DNA of 40,105 bases from Verrucomicrobiia bacterium (GTDB taxonomy: Bacteria > Verrucomicrobiota > Verrucomicrobiia > Verrucomicrobiales > DEV007), in contig JAGRPC010000142.1 of assembly GCA_020439925.1 (NCBI GenBank), positions 325 through 40,429 of the forward strand, read 5' to 3'. The notes beneath the pieces are model-generated. The model worked only from the letters and a program-made list of their open reading frames with translations. It did not search any database and was not told the DNA's origin. Below, one piece after another: positions 1 through 7,960 of the stretch (positions within the stretch are counted from its first letter, which is position 1; each line of letters starts with the position of its first letter). Both the position numbers and the translations under genes were made by a program.

Positions 1-371
1 TTGAAGGAATAGATCCCCCTCTTCAGGCCCAGCTCGATCTCGGCGCGGGTCTTGCCCACGCCGGCGAAGGTGCACTTGCCGGGATCGCCGCCGGCCTTCT
101 CGACACGGAAAAGTTCCCCACCCGAGACGATGTCGAAACCCGCGCCTTCCTTCGCGAGGAGGTTGAGAACGGCGAGGTTCGAATTCGCCTTCGTCGCGTA
201 GCAGACAAGGCAGTCGAGTTCGGCACCCATCGCGCCGGAGAGACGCCGGTAGTGGTCGAGAATGGTGCCCGCGCTGTAGACGTAGAGGGGCGTGCCGTGT
301 TCGGCGGCAAGGGCCGCGAGATCAACGCCTTCGCAGTGGAGCGTGCCGTTCTGGTAGTGGAAGGAATGCAT
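1..371 (-). CDS. lysA: Diaminopimelate decarboxylase, N-terminal part (cut by window edge)
   Basis: PLP-dependent enzyme that decarboxylates meso-diaminopimelate to L-lysine, the last step of lysine synthesis, in the cytosol. The first 123 residues or so are visible. They show the fold-type III alanine-racemase-like barrel start, with YATKANSN around the PLP-binding lysine (K61), GFDIVSGGEL at about residue 84, and a GVGKTRAEIE stretch typical of LysA. The chosen ATG at 371 gives MHSFHYQNGTL, the usual short N-terminal lead. The gene runs off the left edge, so the C-terminal substrate-binding residues cannot be checked. It lies 48 bp downstream of sufU on the same strand and may be co-transcribed with it. 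It is ordinary chromosomal flank, not island cargo. Confidence 0.93.
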   Translation of the reverse strand, partial: MHSFHYQNGTLHCEGVDLAALAAEHGTPLYVYSAGTILDHYRRLSGAMGAELDCLVCYATKANSNLAVLNLLAKEGAGFDIVSGGELFRVEKAGGDPGKCTFAGVGKTRAEIELGLKRGIYSF

Positions 372-419
372 GGGCGCGAAAGATACCGGGGATTTCGCGA
401 CGGGCAAGCGCGGGCTCGG

Positions 420-869
420 TCACTCCGTGGAGACGCTGCCCGCCTTTTTCAGCGCCGCAGCGAGGGTGTGCCAGGCGAGAGTCGCGCACTTCACCCGGGC
501 GGGAAACTTCCGCACGCCGAGGAGGGCGGAGAGTTCGCCAAGCTCAAAGGGATCGACTTCCGGATCCTCCTTCGCCGTGAGCATCTCCACGACTTCCGCG
601 ATCTTGGCATCGAGTTCGGCACCGCTCAGCCCCTTGATCGCCTCGGTCATGATCGAGGCCGAGGCCCGGGAAATGGCGCAACCCTCCCCCGTGAACTGCA
701 CCGCCTCGACCTTCGGACCATCCTGGCGCACGTAGACCCGGAGCCGGTCGCCACAGAGCGGATTGTAGCCCTCGGCCTCGAGGTTGTGGGGATCGAGAAC
801 CCCCTCGTTGCGGGGCCGCTTGTTGTGGCTCAGGATGATTTCCTGGTAGAGATCTTCGAGGTTGTCCAT
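420..869 (-). CDS. sufU: SufU-type iron-sulfur cluster scaffold protein
   Basis: A 149-residue protein of the IscU/NifU-N fold that accepts sulfur from a SufS-type cysteine desulfurase during Fe-S cluster assembly. Visible ligands are C39 and D41 in NPLCGD, C64 in GEGCAISRAS, and C128 in VKCATLAW. The long segment between the second and third cysteines is characteristic of SufU rather than IscU. The ATG at 869 gives MDNLEDLYQEIILSH, the canonical start of the family. No sufS or sufBCD is in view, but they could lie outside the window. The divergent tRNA-Leu/integrase boundary follows upstream. The call is secure; assignment to a complete SUF pathway is inference. Confidence 0.93.
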   Translation of the reverse strand: MDNLEDLYQEIILSHNKRPRNEGVLDPHNLEAEGYNPLCGDRLRVYVRQDGPKVEAVQFTGEGCAISRASASIMTEAIKGLSGAELDAKIAEVVEMLTAKEDPEVDPFELGELSALLGVRKFPARVKCATLAWHTLAAALKKAGSVSTE

Positions 870-933
870 CTTGTAGGGTTAGCAACGAAGGGGGTCGTGG
901 CGAACACCGAACCCTCTTCGGTCCTCGCGACGA

Positions 934-1015
934 TACCGGGAACAGGACTCGAACCTGCACACCTTGCGGCACTTGATCCTAAGTCAAGCGTGTCTACCAA
1001 TTCCACCATCCCGGC
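934..1015 (-). tRNA. tRNA-Leu (anticodon UAG)
   Basis: Reading the minus strand from 1015 gives a class II tRNA of 82 nt. The acceptor arm GCCGGGA pairs with TCCCGGT (one G-U), followed by discriminator A. The D-arm contains TGGTAGAC. The anticodon stem CTTGA/TCAAG encloses the loop CTTAGGA, so the anticodon is UAG. A short variable arm follows, then a T-arm with loop TTCGAGT. No CCA is encoded. It is the likely integration locus of the adjacent tyrosine recombinase, although the integrase sits at the tRNA 5' end rather than the usual 3' end. Confidence 0.95.
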
Positions 1016-1064
1016 TTTCGCCCATATTACTTGGATTTCAGAGGATTCAGTGGTAAGCTTGGAG

Positions 1065-1090
1065 CAGTTTTATACACCAGTTTTATACAC
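1065..1090 (+). repeat. Perfect tandem 13-bp direct repeat upstream of integrase
   Basis: CAGTTTTATACAC occurs twice with no gap (1065-1077 and 1078-1090), in an AT-rich patch between the tRNA 5' end and the integrase start at 1122. Adjacent short direct repeats next to an integrase gene are typical of arm-type recombinase or excisionase binding sites, or of an operator controlling int. The role is inferred from position. Confidence 0.6.
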
Positions 1091-1121
1091 TCAACCCTCT
1101 CAGAGCCTACCTCATGGCTTT

Positions 1122-2228
1122 ATGAAAACAACTTCGAAGACTGCCAGCAAGTCCTGGCTACCCACCAAGTGGCAGGGGCTCTACCGACACGGAAAAACCG
1201 GCATCTACTACCTCCGCCTCGGAAAGCGGACTTGGAAAAGCCTCAAGACCGAGACCCAGTCGGTCGCCCTGAAGGAGCGGGACAAGCTTCTTGCCCAGGA
1301 AACGAGACGCTCCAGCGGCAAGGCGGCAACGCTGGGTCTCAAGGGAACCAGGTTTTCCGACCTGGTTGCCTGCCGCCTCACCCAGCTGGAAAACCAGCCC
1401 AGCCTCAAGGATTCGACCCGGACCTTCTGGAAGAACATCTTCACCTGCCTCGAGAAATCCTGGCCCGGGTTGTGGGATCGCGAGGTCGACAGCCTGACGC
1501 AGGAAGAGTGCGAAAAATGGGCGGGTTCATTCAGCAAGACGGCCTCCGCCAGCCTCTTCAAGCACTCCCTCGCCGCATTCCGGCAGGTGATGAAGATTGC
1601 CATCAAGGCAGGCTTGAGACACTCCGATCCCACCGAGGACACCCGAGTCCCAACTCCTCCCGGTAAGGACCTTTCCCTGACCCTCCCGAACCGTGAGCAA
1701 TTCGCGCTCTGGGTGGCCGAAATCCGGAAATCCCGCAGCCGATGGGCGGACGATGCCGCGGACCTTGTCGAATTTCTCGCCTACAGTGGCTTGCGGATCG
1801 GTGAGGCGGAGCATGTCCTCTGGAGGCATTGCGATTTCACGAAGGGCGAACTCATCGTGCTCGGGGATCCCGTGACCGGAACCAAGAATCGCAAAACACG
1901 CCGGGTGCCCATGATCCCTGCACTTCGAGCGCTTCTGGAGCGGCTCCGCAAGGAACGCCCCAAGGAGCACGCGGATGCCCATGTTCTCAGGGTCCACTCC
2001 GCCAAGGACTCCATGGACCGGGCGGCTGACACCTTGAAGCTGAGCCGGATCACCCATCACGATCTTCGCCACCTCTTCGCCACCACCTGTATCGAGTCGG
2101 GAGTGGACATCCCCACGGTTTCAAAGTGGCTCGGGCACCAGGACGGCGGAGCCCTGGCGATGAAGGTCTACGGTCACCTCCGGAACGAGCACAGCCTCGA
2201 GCAAGCCAAGCGCGTCTCTTTCTCCTGA
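1122..2228 (+). CDS. Tyrosine recombinase (phage-type integrase)
   Basis: A site-specific recombinase of 368 residues. The catalytic set is visible: R225 in YSGLRIGEAE, H313 and R316 in HHDLRHLF, H339 in WLGHQDGG, and nucleophile Y350 in KVYGHLR. The N-terminal 180 residues hold an AP2-like arm-binding segment (YYLRLGKRTWKSLKT) and a SAM-like core-binding domain. The open frame extends leftwards to 252, but that stretch runs through tRNA-Leu and antisense to sufU/lysA. The ATG at 1122, just after the tandem repeats, is therefore the plausible start. It presumably integrates and excises the island at tRNA-Leu. All catalytic residues are present, so it may be active. Confidence 0.93.
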   Translation: MKTTSKTASKSWLPTKWQGLYRHGKTGIYYLRLGKRTWKSLKTETQSVALKERDKLLAQETRRSSGKAATLGLKGTRFSDLVACRLTQLENQPSLKDSTRTFWKNIFTCLEKSWPGLWDREVDSLTQEECEKWAGSFSKTASASLFKHSLAAFRQVMKIAIKAGLRHSDPTEDTRVPTPPGKDLSLTLPNREQFALWVAEIRKSRSRWADDAADLVEFLAYSGLRIGEAEHVLWRHCDFTKGELIVLGDPVTGTKNRKTRRVPMIPALRALLERLRKERPKEHADAHVLRVHSAKDSMDRAADTLKLSRITHHDLRHLFATTCIESGVDIPTVSKWLGHQDGGALAMKVYGHLRNEHSLEQAKRVSFS

Positions 2229-2244
2229 CGCGGGCCAAAGACTG

Positions 2245-2277
2245 ATCACCGTGATGGATCTGGTTTCTCCTTCACCC
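2245..2277 (-). repeat. Shared 33-bp gene-end motif, copy 1
   Basis: On the plus strand it reads ATCACCGTGAT, then 10 variable bases, then TCTCCTTCACCC. The same two blocks with exactly the same 10-base spacing recur at 6077-6109. Both copies sit at the 3' end of a minus-strand gene. In this copy the motif encodes the last residues and stop of the upstream gene (VKEKPDPSR then stop). The inner 11-mer is an imperfect palindrome. Confidence 0.55.
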
Positions 2278-2659
2278 GAATCAACACTTGTTTTTCCGTG
2301 ATCATCGTCAATTCCAGTCGGGTATCGGTCACTTCTGCAATCCGTGATTCCAAAGGGTCGTTGAGGAAATCTTCGACCACCGAACGGGCATGGGACAGGG
2401 CGGATCCCTTCACGAGTTCCCGGAACTCCTCAAACTTCTCCTGCCCGATCCGATAGAGGACCGAGGGAGGTTCGATTCTCACAGGAGAACCCTCGCGCAG
2501 ATTGCGATATTCGGTGACCACCTGCCGGAGGGTCGACTCCCTTCCCGCCGTAGGCCCGTCTCCGTCGCCTTGGCGTAGCCATTCTGCATGCGCCAGCGTC
2601 TCCCGCACCTCCGCGGGAGTCGTCTCGGCAAAACCTATCAGTTCTTCAAACCACATCAT
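2246..2659 (-). CDS. Uncharacterised protein, WFEEL-x-GF N-terminus
   Basis: About 137 residues from the ATG at 2659. A second ATG follows at once at 2656, and a GTG at 2692 is also possible. The N-terminal MMWFEELIGFAETTPAEV resembles the opening of a widespread family of uncharacterised bacterial proteins. The remainder is charged and mostly helical, followed by a C-terminal beta-like stretch (LELTMITEKQVLIRVKEK). No catalytic motif is visible, and no signal peptide or membrane segment. It converges on the integrase gene, with 17 bp between the two stops. Island cargo of unknown function; it may be a shortened or diverged member of its family. Confidence 0.55.
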   Translation of the reverse strand: MMWFEELIGFAETTPAEVRETLAHAEWLRQGDGDGPTAGRESTLRQVVTEYRNLREGSPVRIEPPSVLYRIGQEKFEEFRELVKGSALSHARSVVEDFLNDPLESRIAEVTDTRLELTMITEKQVLIRVKEKPDPSR

Positions 2660-2872
2660 TTCGCTACCAAGAAAGTGACCAGCCTTCACCACTCTAACAG
2701 AATACCCCTCCGGTCAATGCTCCCCTGCTTTCTTACCAAGGCTATACAATTACCGATCTTCCTGAAAAACACTACGTCCTCCTTTTTTGCTGGTCCAGTT
2801 CCGTGCATTTCGCTTTCCTCTTTCAGTAAGCAGAAGGTCAACTCTGCCCAAGCCGCCACCTAACAAACCCCT

Positions 2873-5551
2873 ATGAGAAAACTCCGAGCTCTTCTAGCCG
2901 TCATCTCCGCCTTCCTCGCAACTACAGCCACCGGCTTTTCCCAGGAACGAACTCCCGGCACCTCGACGATCAATGAAAAGGGAGAGTCCGTCACCACGCC
3001 CTACGTCGTGGAATCCACCAAAGACATCCCCTTTCAGATCGTCCACTTTCGCGAGGGCGAGGCCGACGCATTTTCCGTCGTGCTGAATGAGCTTCTCATC
3101 ATCCCTGACAAGGCGCTCAAGGCGGATCAGTTCACTGAACTCCTCAAGCAGGAGAAAGTGCCCGTCAAAACGGTGGAGGAAATTTCCAAGCAAACCCGAA
3201 TGCTGAAAGTGTCGATGGACTCGCCGTCGGTCGAAGCCTTCCTCCAGACCGCAGCAGACCTGAGAGACTCCGGCCTTTGTGAGCAGATCTACCTTAACGA
3301 GGTTTCGACTCTCGACCAGAACCTCCCGTGGAGCTATTCGGAAAAGCCCTCCGCTGAGAAATGGGAGATGAAGAATCGCGGCCCGGTGGGACTCCCGCGT
3401 GGCACCGTCTTTGATGCGGATGTCGATGGGCACGAAGCCAAGCTGATCAATCCCCTCATTGCGGGTAATACCATTCTGATTGCGGTGATCGACAGCGGTG
3501 TCGATCGCAATCACATCGACCTCGCCAATCGCGTCGTCGCCAACCCGGCCGATCCCCTGAACGGAGTAGATGATGACCAGAACGGCCTCGTGGACGACAC
3601 GTATGGCTGGAACTTCGGAGACTCATCAAACAACACGCTAGACACCGACTCTCACGGCACCCACGTGGCCGGCATCATCGCCGCGGACAACACCAGTGGT
3701 AAGGGCTGCTGGGGACACTTCCCTCAGGCCGATATCCTGCCGATCAAGATCACTTTTGTCGGAAATCGGCTCGTCACGTCGTCCGTGCTACAGGCCATGG
3801 AGTATGCCGTGGCTCGGGGAGCAGATGTGGTGAACATGTCTTTTACCATGAACCAGCAGGTCACCCCCATCTGGGATGTGATGCGCGCGAATCAGGACGT
3901 CTTCTTTGTCAGTGCCGCGGGGAATGACGGTCAGGACCTGGCAGTGAAAGACTGCTTCCCGTGCGAGTTTCCATCGCGAAATGCATTGTGCGTTTCCAAT
4001 CTCACTTCGGAAGGATTGCTCTCCAGCGATTCCAACTACGGAAGTGCTGCTGGTGGTGGCGGTGAACCCGTCGGCGCGCCTGGCGATCGCATTCTCTCTA
4101 CCATACCGGGAAAAAACCAGTTCGGCTTAAAGAGCGGCACCTCCATGGCCTGCCCCCTGGTGGCCGCCCTGGTCGGGAAGATGAAAGCCATGGGCTTTTC
4201 CGACCCCACGGACATCCGGAGGACGCTCCGGGATCGAGGCGACTTCTACCCTGAACTCCAGGGCGACGTAGCCTACTCGGTCAATGCCTTTAGAAGCCTG
4301 AAACAGCGCCCCAACTTTCCCATTAACAACTACAAGGATGAGAAGGTCATCATCGCGGGCGCAAAGATGAAACGCTCGGAGAATTACCCGTTCGCGAACT
4401 TCGAGGAGGAAGGCGTCATGCCCGATGGGTTGACTCCGAACACCGCCTTCACCATCACCACTGCAAAGCAGCTGGCGGCCATCAATCAGCCCGCTTACCT
4501 GGACAAGCACTTCCTTCTCAAGAACAACATCGATCTCTCTGATATGGCCAATCCCTTCGTGCCGATTGGATCGGAGACAGCTCCCTTTACCGGTAGGTTC
4601 GACGGGAATGGGTATGCCATTTCCAACTACCAGAGCAAGACAGGCGGTCTCTTCGGCAAGGTCGACCAAGGGGGCGGCATTCGCGGTCTCCAACTCACTC
4701 GGGCCCGGGTGAACGTGCCCCAGGGCGGGAGCAACTACTCTGGCATCCTAGTCGATACTCTCGCAGGCGTGATCAACAATTGCAGCGCTGAAGGTCAAAT
4801 TTCCGCCCCGGTGACCGCAGGCGGGCTTGTCGGCCAGTTGACTGGCTATTCCACCCTTATTTCAGGCTACGCTGACGTCGAGGTCAAAGCAAAGGTGGTC
4901 GGCGGACTCGTTGGATTTGTCTTCCGCACCGAAAAGATCGACCGCTCATTCGCGACGTGCACCCTGATCCCCGAAGAGATTGGCGGCGGACTCATCGGTT
5001 CCTTCTATCACTCCAACACCTACGCGCCCCGGATCACCCAGTCTGGCGCGGATTGTTACATCCGCGCCAGGGGAAGCCAGCACAAGTCAGCCGCCGGCTT
5101 CATTGGCTACGCTCAAGACCATAACAACTCTTGCGCCGACCTTCAGATCGAGAACTGTTTCGCCTACGGTACCATCATCGCCGAGAACCACGTGTCTGGG
5201 TTCATCCACAACCCTCGTGGCTGTACCATTATGAATAGTTTCTCCAGCGTCGAAATCATCGCGGATAGCTTCTCTGACGTGTATGGCTTCATCAGCGCCA
5301 AGCAGCAAAGCGTGGAGTGCTTCTACCTCTACGACTCCCGGTATCAATTTCCCAGTCAGGTCCCGCCAAATGGTCAGAACTGCACTCTGGTGTCTTACTT
5401 GGGCATCTTTCCCGAACCAGAGGAGGACTTGCGGAAGAAAAGCACGTTCTACAAATGGGATGAGAAAACGTGGCAGCTAAGAGATGGCTACTTCCCCTAT
5501 CTGAAAGACATTCCGCCCCTGCACCCCTGGATTTTCAAGCCGCCCAAGTAG
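2873..5551 (+). CDS. Secreted subtilisin-family (S8) serine protease with GLUG-like C-terminal repeats
   Basis: An 892-residue exported endopeptidase. Residues 1-22 form a signal peptide (MRKLRALLAVISAFLATTATG). A prodomain-like region runs to about 170. The S8 domain shows the full triad: D207 in AVIDSGVD, H261 in SHGTHVAG, and S424 in SGTSMACP. After about residue 520 come repeats of the type GGLFGKV, AGGLVGQL and GGLVGFVF, resembling GLUG motifs that form a beta-solenoid, probably for adhesion or substrate binding. The end (HPWIFKPPK) has no obvious anchor or sorting signal. Upstream, 2693-2872 holds no other gene; a TATACAAT near 2743 could serve as a -10 box. It likely acts outside the cell or in the periplasm. 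The family call is secure; the substrate is unknown. Confidence 0.9.
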   Translation: MRKLRALLAVISAFLATTATGFSQERTPGTSTINEKGESVTTPYVVESTKDIPFQIVHFREGEADAFSVVLNELLIIPDKALKADQFTELLKQEKVPVKTVEEISKQTRMLKVSMDSPSVEAFLQTAADLRDSGLCEQIYLNEVSTLDQNLPWSYSEKPSAEKWEMKNRGPVGLPRGTVFDADVDGHEAKLINPLIAGNTILIAVIDSGVDRNHIDLANRVVANPADPLNGVDDDQNGLVDDTYGWNFGDSSNNTLDTDSHGTHVAGIIAADNTSGKGCWGHFPQADILPIKITFVGNRLVTSSVLQAMEYAVARGADVVNMSFTMNQQVTPIWDVMRANQDVFFVSAAGNDGQDLAVKDCFPCEFPSRNALCVSNLTSEGLLSSDSNYGSAAGGGGEPVGAPGDRILSTIPGKNQFGLKSGTSMACPLVAALVGKMKAMGFSDPTDIRRTLRDRGDFYPELQGDVAYSVNAFRSLKQRPNFPINNYKDEKVIIAGAKMKRSENYPFANFEEEGVMPDGLTPNTAFTITTAKQLAAINQPAYLDKHFLLKNNIDLSDMANPFVPIGSETAPFTGRFDGNGYAISNYQSKTGGLFGKVDQGGGIRGLQLTRARVNVPQGGSNYSGILVDTLAGVINNCSAEGQISAPVTAGGLVGQLTGYSTLISGYADVEVKAKVVGGLVGFVFRTEKIDRSFATCTLIPEEIGGGLIGSFYHSNTYAPRITQSGADCYIRARGSQHKSAAGFIGYAQDHNNSCADLQIENCFAYGTIIAENHVSGFIHNPRGCTIMNSFSSVEIIADSFSDVYGFISAKQQSVECFYLYDSRYQFPSQVPPNGQNCTLVSYLGIFPEPEEDLRKKSTFYKWDEKTWQLRDGYFPYLKDIPPLHPWIFKPPK

Positions 5552-5553
5552 CC

Positions 5554-5578
5554 TCCTCCGAGCCGCCCACCCGGAGGA
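5554..5578 (+). terminator. Putative hairpin after the subtilase gene
   Basis: TCCTCCG (5554-5560) pairs with CGGAGGA (5572-5578) around an 11-nt loop, 3 bp after the stop. There is no U-tract, so it may slow rather than end transcription. Confidence 0.35.
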
Positions 5579-5621
5579 CGACCGTTTACTAACTGCTAGG
5601 AATTGCTGATAGACGGCATGG

Positions 5622-5659
5622 GGTTGTCAGGCGGGGGCGGCGCCCCCAACCTGACAACC
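5622..5659. repeat. Very stable GC-rich palindrome in intergenic region
   Basis: GGTTGTCAGG (5622-5631) pairs perfectly with CCTGACAACC (5650-5659). Inside, GGGGGC pairs with GCCCCC around a three-base loop, giving about 16 bp of stem with one small bulge. No T-run follows on either strand, so a standard terminator is unlikely. A REP-like element or a protein-binding palindrome fits better. Confidence 0.55.
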
Positions 5660-6076
5660 GATGAATGCAATCACAGAACCCAACCCGCTTTGACTCCGTC
5701 ACGAATGTCGCGCGTCTGTAAAATTCCTTGGGCGGTTCGACCCGATCCGTCCGTCTGCTAGATGAGACCGCTTTTTCTTTTCCCGGGCCCGAATCGGGCA
5801 ACTTGCGCTTTGCAACGAAATCACCACGGCAAACGCGCGGATAGCAGGCTGCGTCGCGGGAGACCGGAGATGCTTACCCGGGAAAGAAAGACACTCGTGG
5901 GAAGAACTCAACCGATCACCCTTCACCCTCTTTTCGAGAGATCCATCTGATGACGAACCCCTAACCCTGGCGGAAAATTCCACTGCCCCACTTGACCAAC
6001 CCTATAGCAGGCATTTGGATTGGAGAGAAATGAGCGCGGAATCCATTCAGAACAGAATAATTCCGGGCAGGGATTC
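5660..6076. other. Intergenic stretch without a convincing gene
   Basis: About 420 bp between the palindrome and the 3' end of the C39-like gene. Only short, low-quality frames are present. A stretch near 5975-6010 (CTGCCCCACTTGACCAAC) faintly resembles the diverged repeat found at 8373 and 14235. Nothing else could be supported. Confidence 0.5.
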
Positions 6077-6109
6077 ATCACCGTGATAAACCCCGCGTCT
6101 CCTTCACCC
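6077..6109 (-). repeat. Shared 33-bp gene-end motif, copy 2
   Basis: Contains the same ATCACCGTGAT and TCTCCTTCACCC blocks with identical 10-base spacing as at 2245-2277. Here the stop codon of the C39-like gene lies inside the second block. In the alternative minus-strand frame the motif reads VKETRGLSR then stop, close to the VKEKPDPSR end of the gene at 2246. It may therefore be the leftover 3' end of a related gene. Confidence 0.5.
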
Positions 6110-6700
6110 CTTCCCCCAGCACACCAGCCCAGCCCTCCCCGATCCCGCAGTCTTCAAGTAGGTCTCCCAGGAGATCTCGCGGGCGTCGAAGAAAGGCAGG
6201 CCGTTCCCCGCGATGAAGAGACGGTTGGGCTTGAGACCGTAGCCGTAGATCACCACCCAGTGCTCCACGTCCTCGTCTCCGGTCTTGAGGCAGGTCAGAA
6301 TGGGAAAACCCGCGTCAATCTCCCTGCGGATCTCGCGAAAACCGAGCCGCTTCCGGATCGAGACCCCGACGCCGCTCCTGCGCAGCGCGTCGGCCACCTT
6401 CCGGGTCGAGGCCCCATGGCGCCGGGTGGGCCTGACGCGGTGAAAGAAGGCATCGATGTCCGCGTCGGGATGAAAGGTGTGCAGCACCATCAAGCCCGCA
6501 ACGAACCCGCAGGTGTAGGATTCGACCTGGCGGTAGCCGGGAACCGCCAGCGTGACCACTCCCGGCACCCCCGGATGCTTCAGGCGATCGTGCAGGACGC
6601 AGATCCCGGTCCTCGCGGCAAAGGCATCCCTCGCTTGGTCGGCGACTTCCCGGAGGGTGGCGAGCAGGTTGGTGGGCAGGATCATGAGTTTGGTTTTCAA
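6104..6700 (-). CDS. C39-like papain-fold cysteine peptidase
   Basis: A 198-residue protein with the signature of the C39-like (peptidase_C39_2) papain fold: Q58 (oxyanion) and C64 in QVESYTCGF, H147 in EHWVVIYGYG, and a likely N166 in AGNGLPF. No signal peptide or membrane segment is clear. C39 domains cleave double-glycine leaders in bacteriocin export, but stand-alone C39-like proteins are mostly uncharacterised, so the substrate is unknown. It stands alone, with long gaps on both sides. The start at 6700 (MKTKLMILPTNLL) is the only good ATG. A second, unrelated C39-like protein sits in the dynamin operon at 31771. Confidence 0.75.
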   Translation of the reverse strand: MKTKLMILPTNLLATLREVADQARDAFAARTGICVLHDRLKHPGVPGVVTLAVPGYRQVESYTCGFVAGLMVLHTFHPDADIDAFFHRVRPTRRHGASTRKVADALRRSGVGVSIRKRLGFREIRREIDAGFPILTCLKTGDEDVEHWVVIYGYGLKPNRLFIAGNGLPFFDAREISWETYLKTAGSGRAGLVCWGKG

Positions 6701-7305
6701 TCCGATGGCGCCATCTCACGGACATCGCACATGGTGGAATCTACGCCCTCGCAAACAGCAGTCCATCTACACTCTCGGCATTCAGGCAACTCACCGGGAC
6801 CCTCGCTCGAGATCCGATCGATCCGACCAGAACCCCAACGGCAGCAAAGTCCGAGATCGATCACGTCGCTGCCACAAGCCTCCCCCGGCGCTTGCGCCTC
6901 CAGAAGGCAAACCCTATGAAGCCCATCAGGAGAGGCACCGTGACCACGCTCGATGAGAGAAACAAGTTTCCGAGGATGGGACGAAGCTCACTGTAGAGAG
7001 ATCTCTCCTTCCATGGGAAAGCTTTCAACGATCGAAGCGCTGCGACAAAGGCGCATGAGCAGTTATGCCCTCATCGTTCAATCCTGAGGCTGGTTTCTCA
7101 GACATTGGATCGGATCTCCGGTCTTTGCTTTCCTGCTCAATTCCGAAATCCCCGCATTGGGAAGGATCAGGAGGCTGAAAGGGGGGCGAGCATTCCCTGC
7201 ACTTCTTATTCACAAGCGAAGAACCCGATACCGGAAATCAGGTGAATCCTCGGTAAATCCTCCTACCGCCGAATCGCAGCAAGGTGTAATCTAAAGAGGA
7301 TTCTG
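6701..7305. other. 600-bp gene-poor region
   Basis: No convincing full gene. The left half contains a possible small membrane-protein remnant on the minus strand (6861-7028, listed separately). The right part ends in AGAGGA six bases before the ATG at 7306, one of the few good ribosome-binding sites in the window. Confidence 0.4.
6861..7028 (-). pseudogene. Possible small membrane protein or C-terminal remnant
   Basis: A minus-strand frame of about 55 residues from a TTG at 7028. It has a basic start (KAFPWKERSLY), a hydrophobic helix (VVTVPLLMGFIGFAFW), then RRKRRGR and a short tail. This is the pattern of a membrane anchor with positive residues on the cytoplasmic side, and it recalls C-terminal anchors of exported proteins. 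There is no ATG, no ribosome-binding site, and an upstream in-frame stop. It is more likely a remnant than a working gene. Confidence 0.2.
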
Positions 7306-7935
7306 ATGCGCCACCCTCCAGAAATCTCCGCGATTGCCCGAACCCTGCGGGAAACTAGACTGCCAAGGTCGGATGTGCGGATCGGAGAAATCATGGTGAA
7401 GCCCACTCGGGCGATTATTTCCCCGCTCCAATACAACACGGAGCGATTTGAGTTGCTCAAAGGGAGCCACGATTACCAGGTGGAGATCGGTGGGCGGATG
7501 GCGGACCTGAGCCTGCAACTCTATCTCAATCTCAACCACCACTACCGGCTGTTCGCCTATTGCCGCTGCGGATCGGCGAAAGGGATGACGTTCAGCCTGA
7601 ACTTCACAACAGAGAAGGATCTGAAAGGAGTCATCGGGCTGGAACAGAAGATCCAGTTCACGGAGGGCCGGGGCGAGGACCGGGAGAAGGCTCGCCAGAT
7701 CCGCCAGGCCAAGAAGCGGATCATGGCCGACATTCTCCTGAGAAGCGGTTTTGAGGTAACAGACAACGACGAGGTGAACCTGGGAACGTATTCCGCAAGA
7801 CGGAAAGCATTTCTCGATACAACACCGGAGACCTTTCTGGGCCAGTTTGTCGGCGTGGCCCTGCTCAAGGGCCATCTCCAGGGTAACAAGGGCTACCAAT
7901 TCGCCTGCCTGCCGCGTTTCGACGACTCCTTTTGA
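7306..7935 (+). CDS. N-terminal part of a frameshifted HNH endonuclease
   Basis: A 209-residue frame with ribosome-binding site AGAGGA. The sequence is alpha/beta (FAYCRCGSAKGMTFSLNF; KARQIRQAKKRIMADILLRSGF; FVGVALLKGHLQGNKGY) and shows no known motif of its own. It stops at 7935 right after RFDDSF. If one T is removed from the TTTT run at 7930-7933, the reading continues as DWKWDSTREVSE straight into an HNH domain. I therefore read it as the first two thirds of one protein of about 306 residues, split by a single-base frameshift. The N-terminal domain may be a specificity or fold domain of this endonuclease type. Confidence 0.65.
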   Translation: MRHPPEISAIARTLRETRLPRSDVRIGEIMVKPTRAIISPLQYNTERFELLKGSHDYQVEIGGRMADLSLQLYLNLNHHYRLFAYCRCGSAKGMTFSLNFTTEKDLKGVIGLEQKIQFTEGRGEDREKARQIRQAKKRIMADILLRSGFEVTDNDEVNLGTYSARRKAFLDTTPETFLGQFVGVALLKGHLQGNKGYQFACLPRFDDSF

Positions 7936-7960
7936 CTGGAAGTGGGACTCCACCAGAGAG

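Noticed and set aside
252-1121. Long N-terminal extension of the integrase frame
   Set aside because: It runs through tRNA-Leu and antisense to sufU and lysA. The ATG at 1122 gives a normal integrase length.
2588-2863. 91-codon plus-strand frame before the subtilase gene
   Set aside because: No protein-like pattern; it partly overlaps the minus-strand gene at 2246-2659. Likely leader DNA.
6020-6919. 299-codon plus-strand frame over the C39-like gene
   Set aside because: Proline- and histidine-rich shadow. The minus strand shows a complete papain-like active site.
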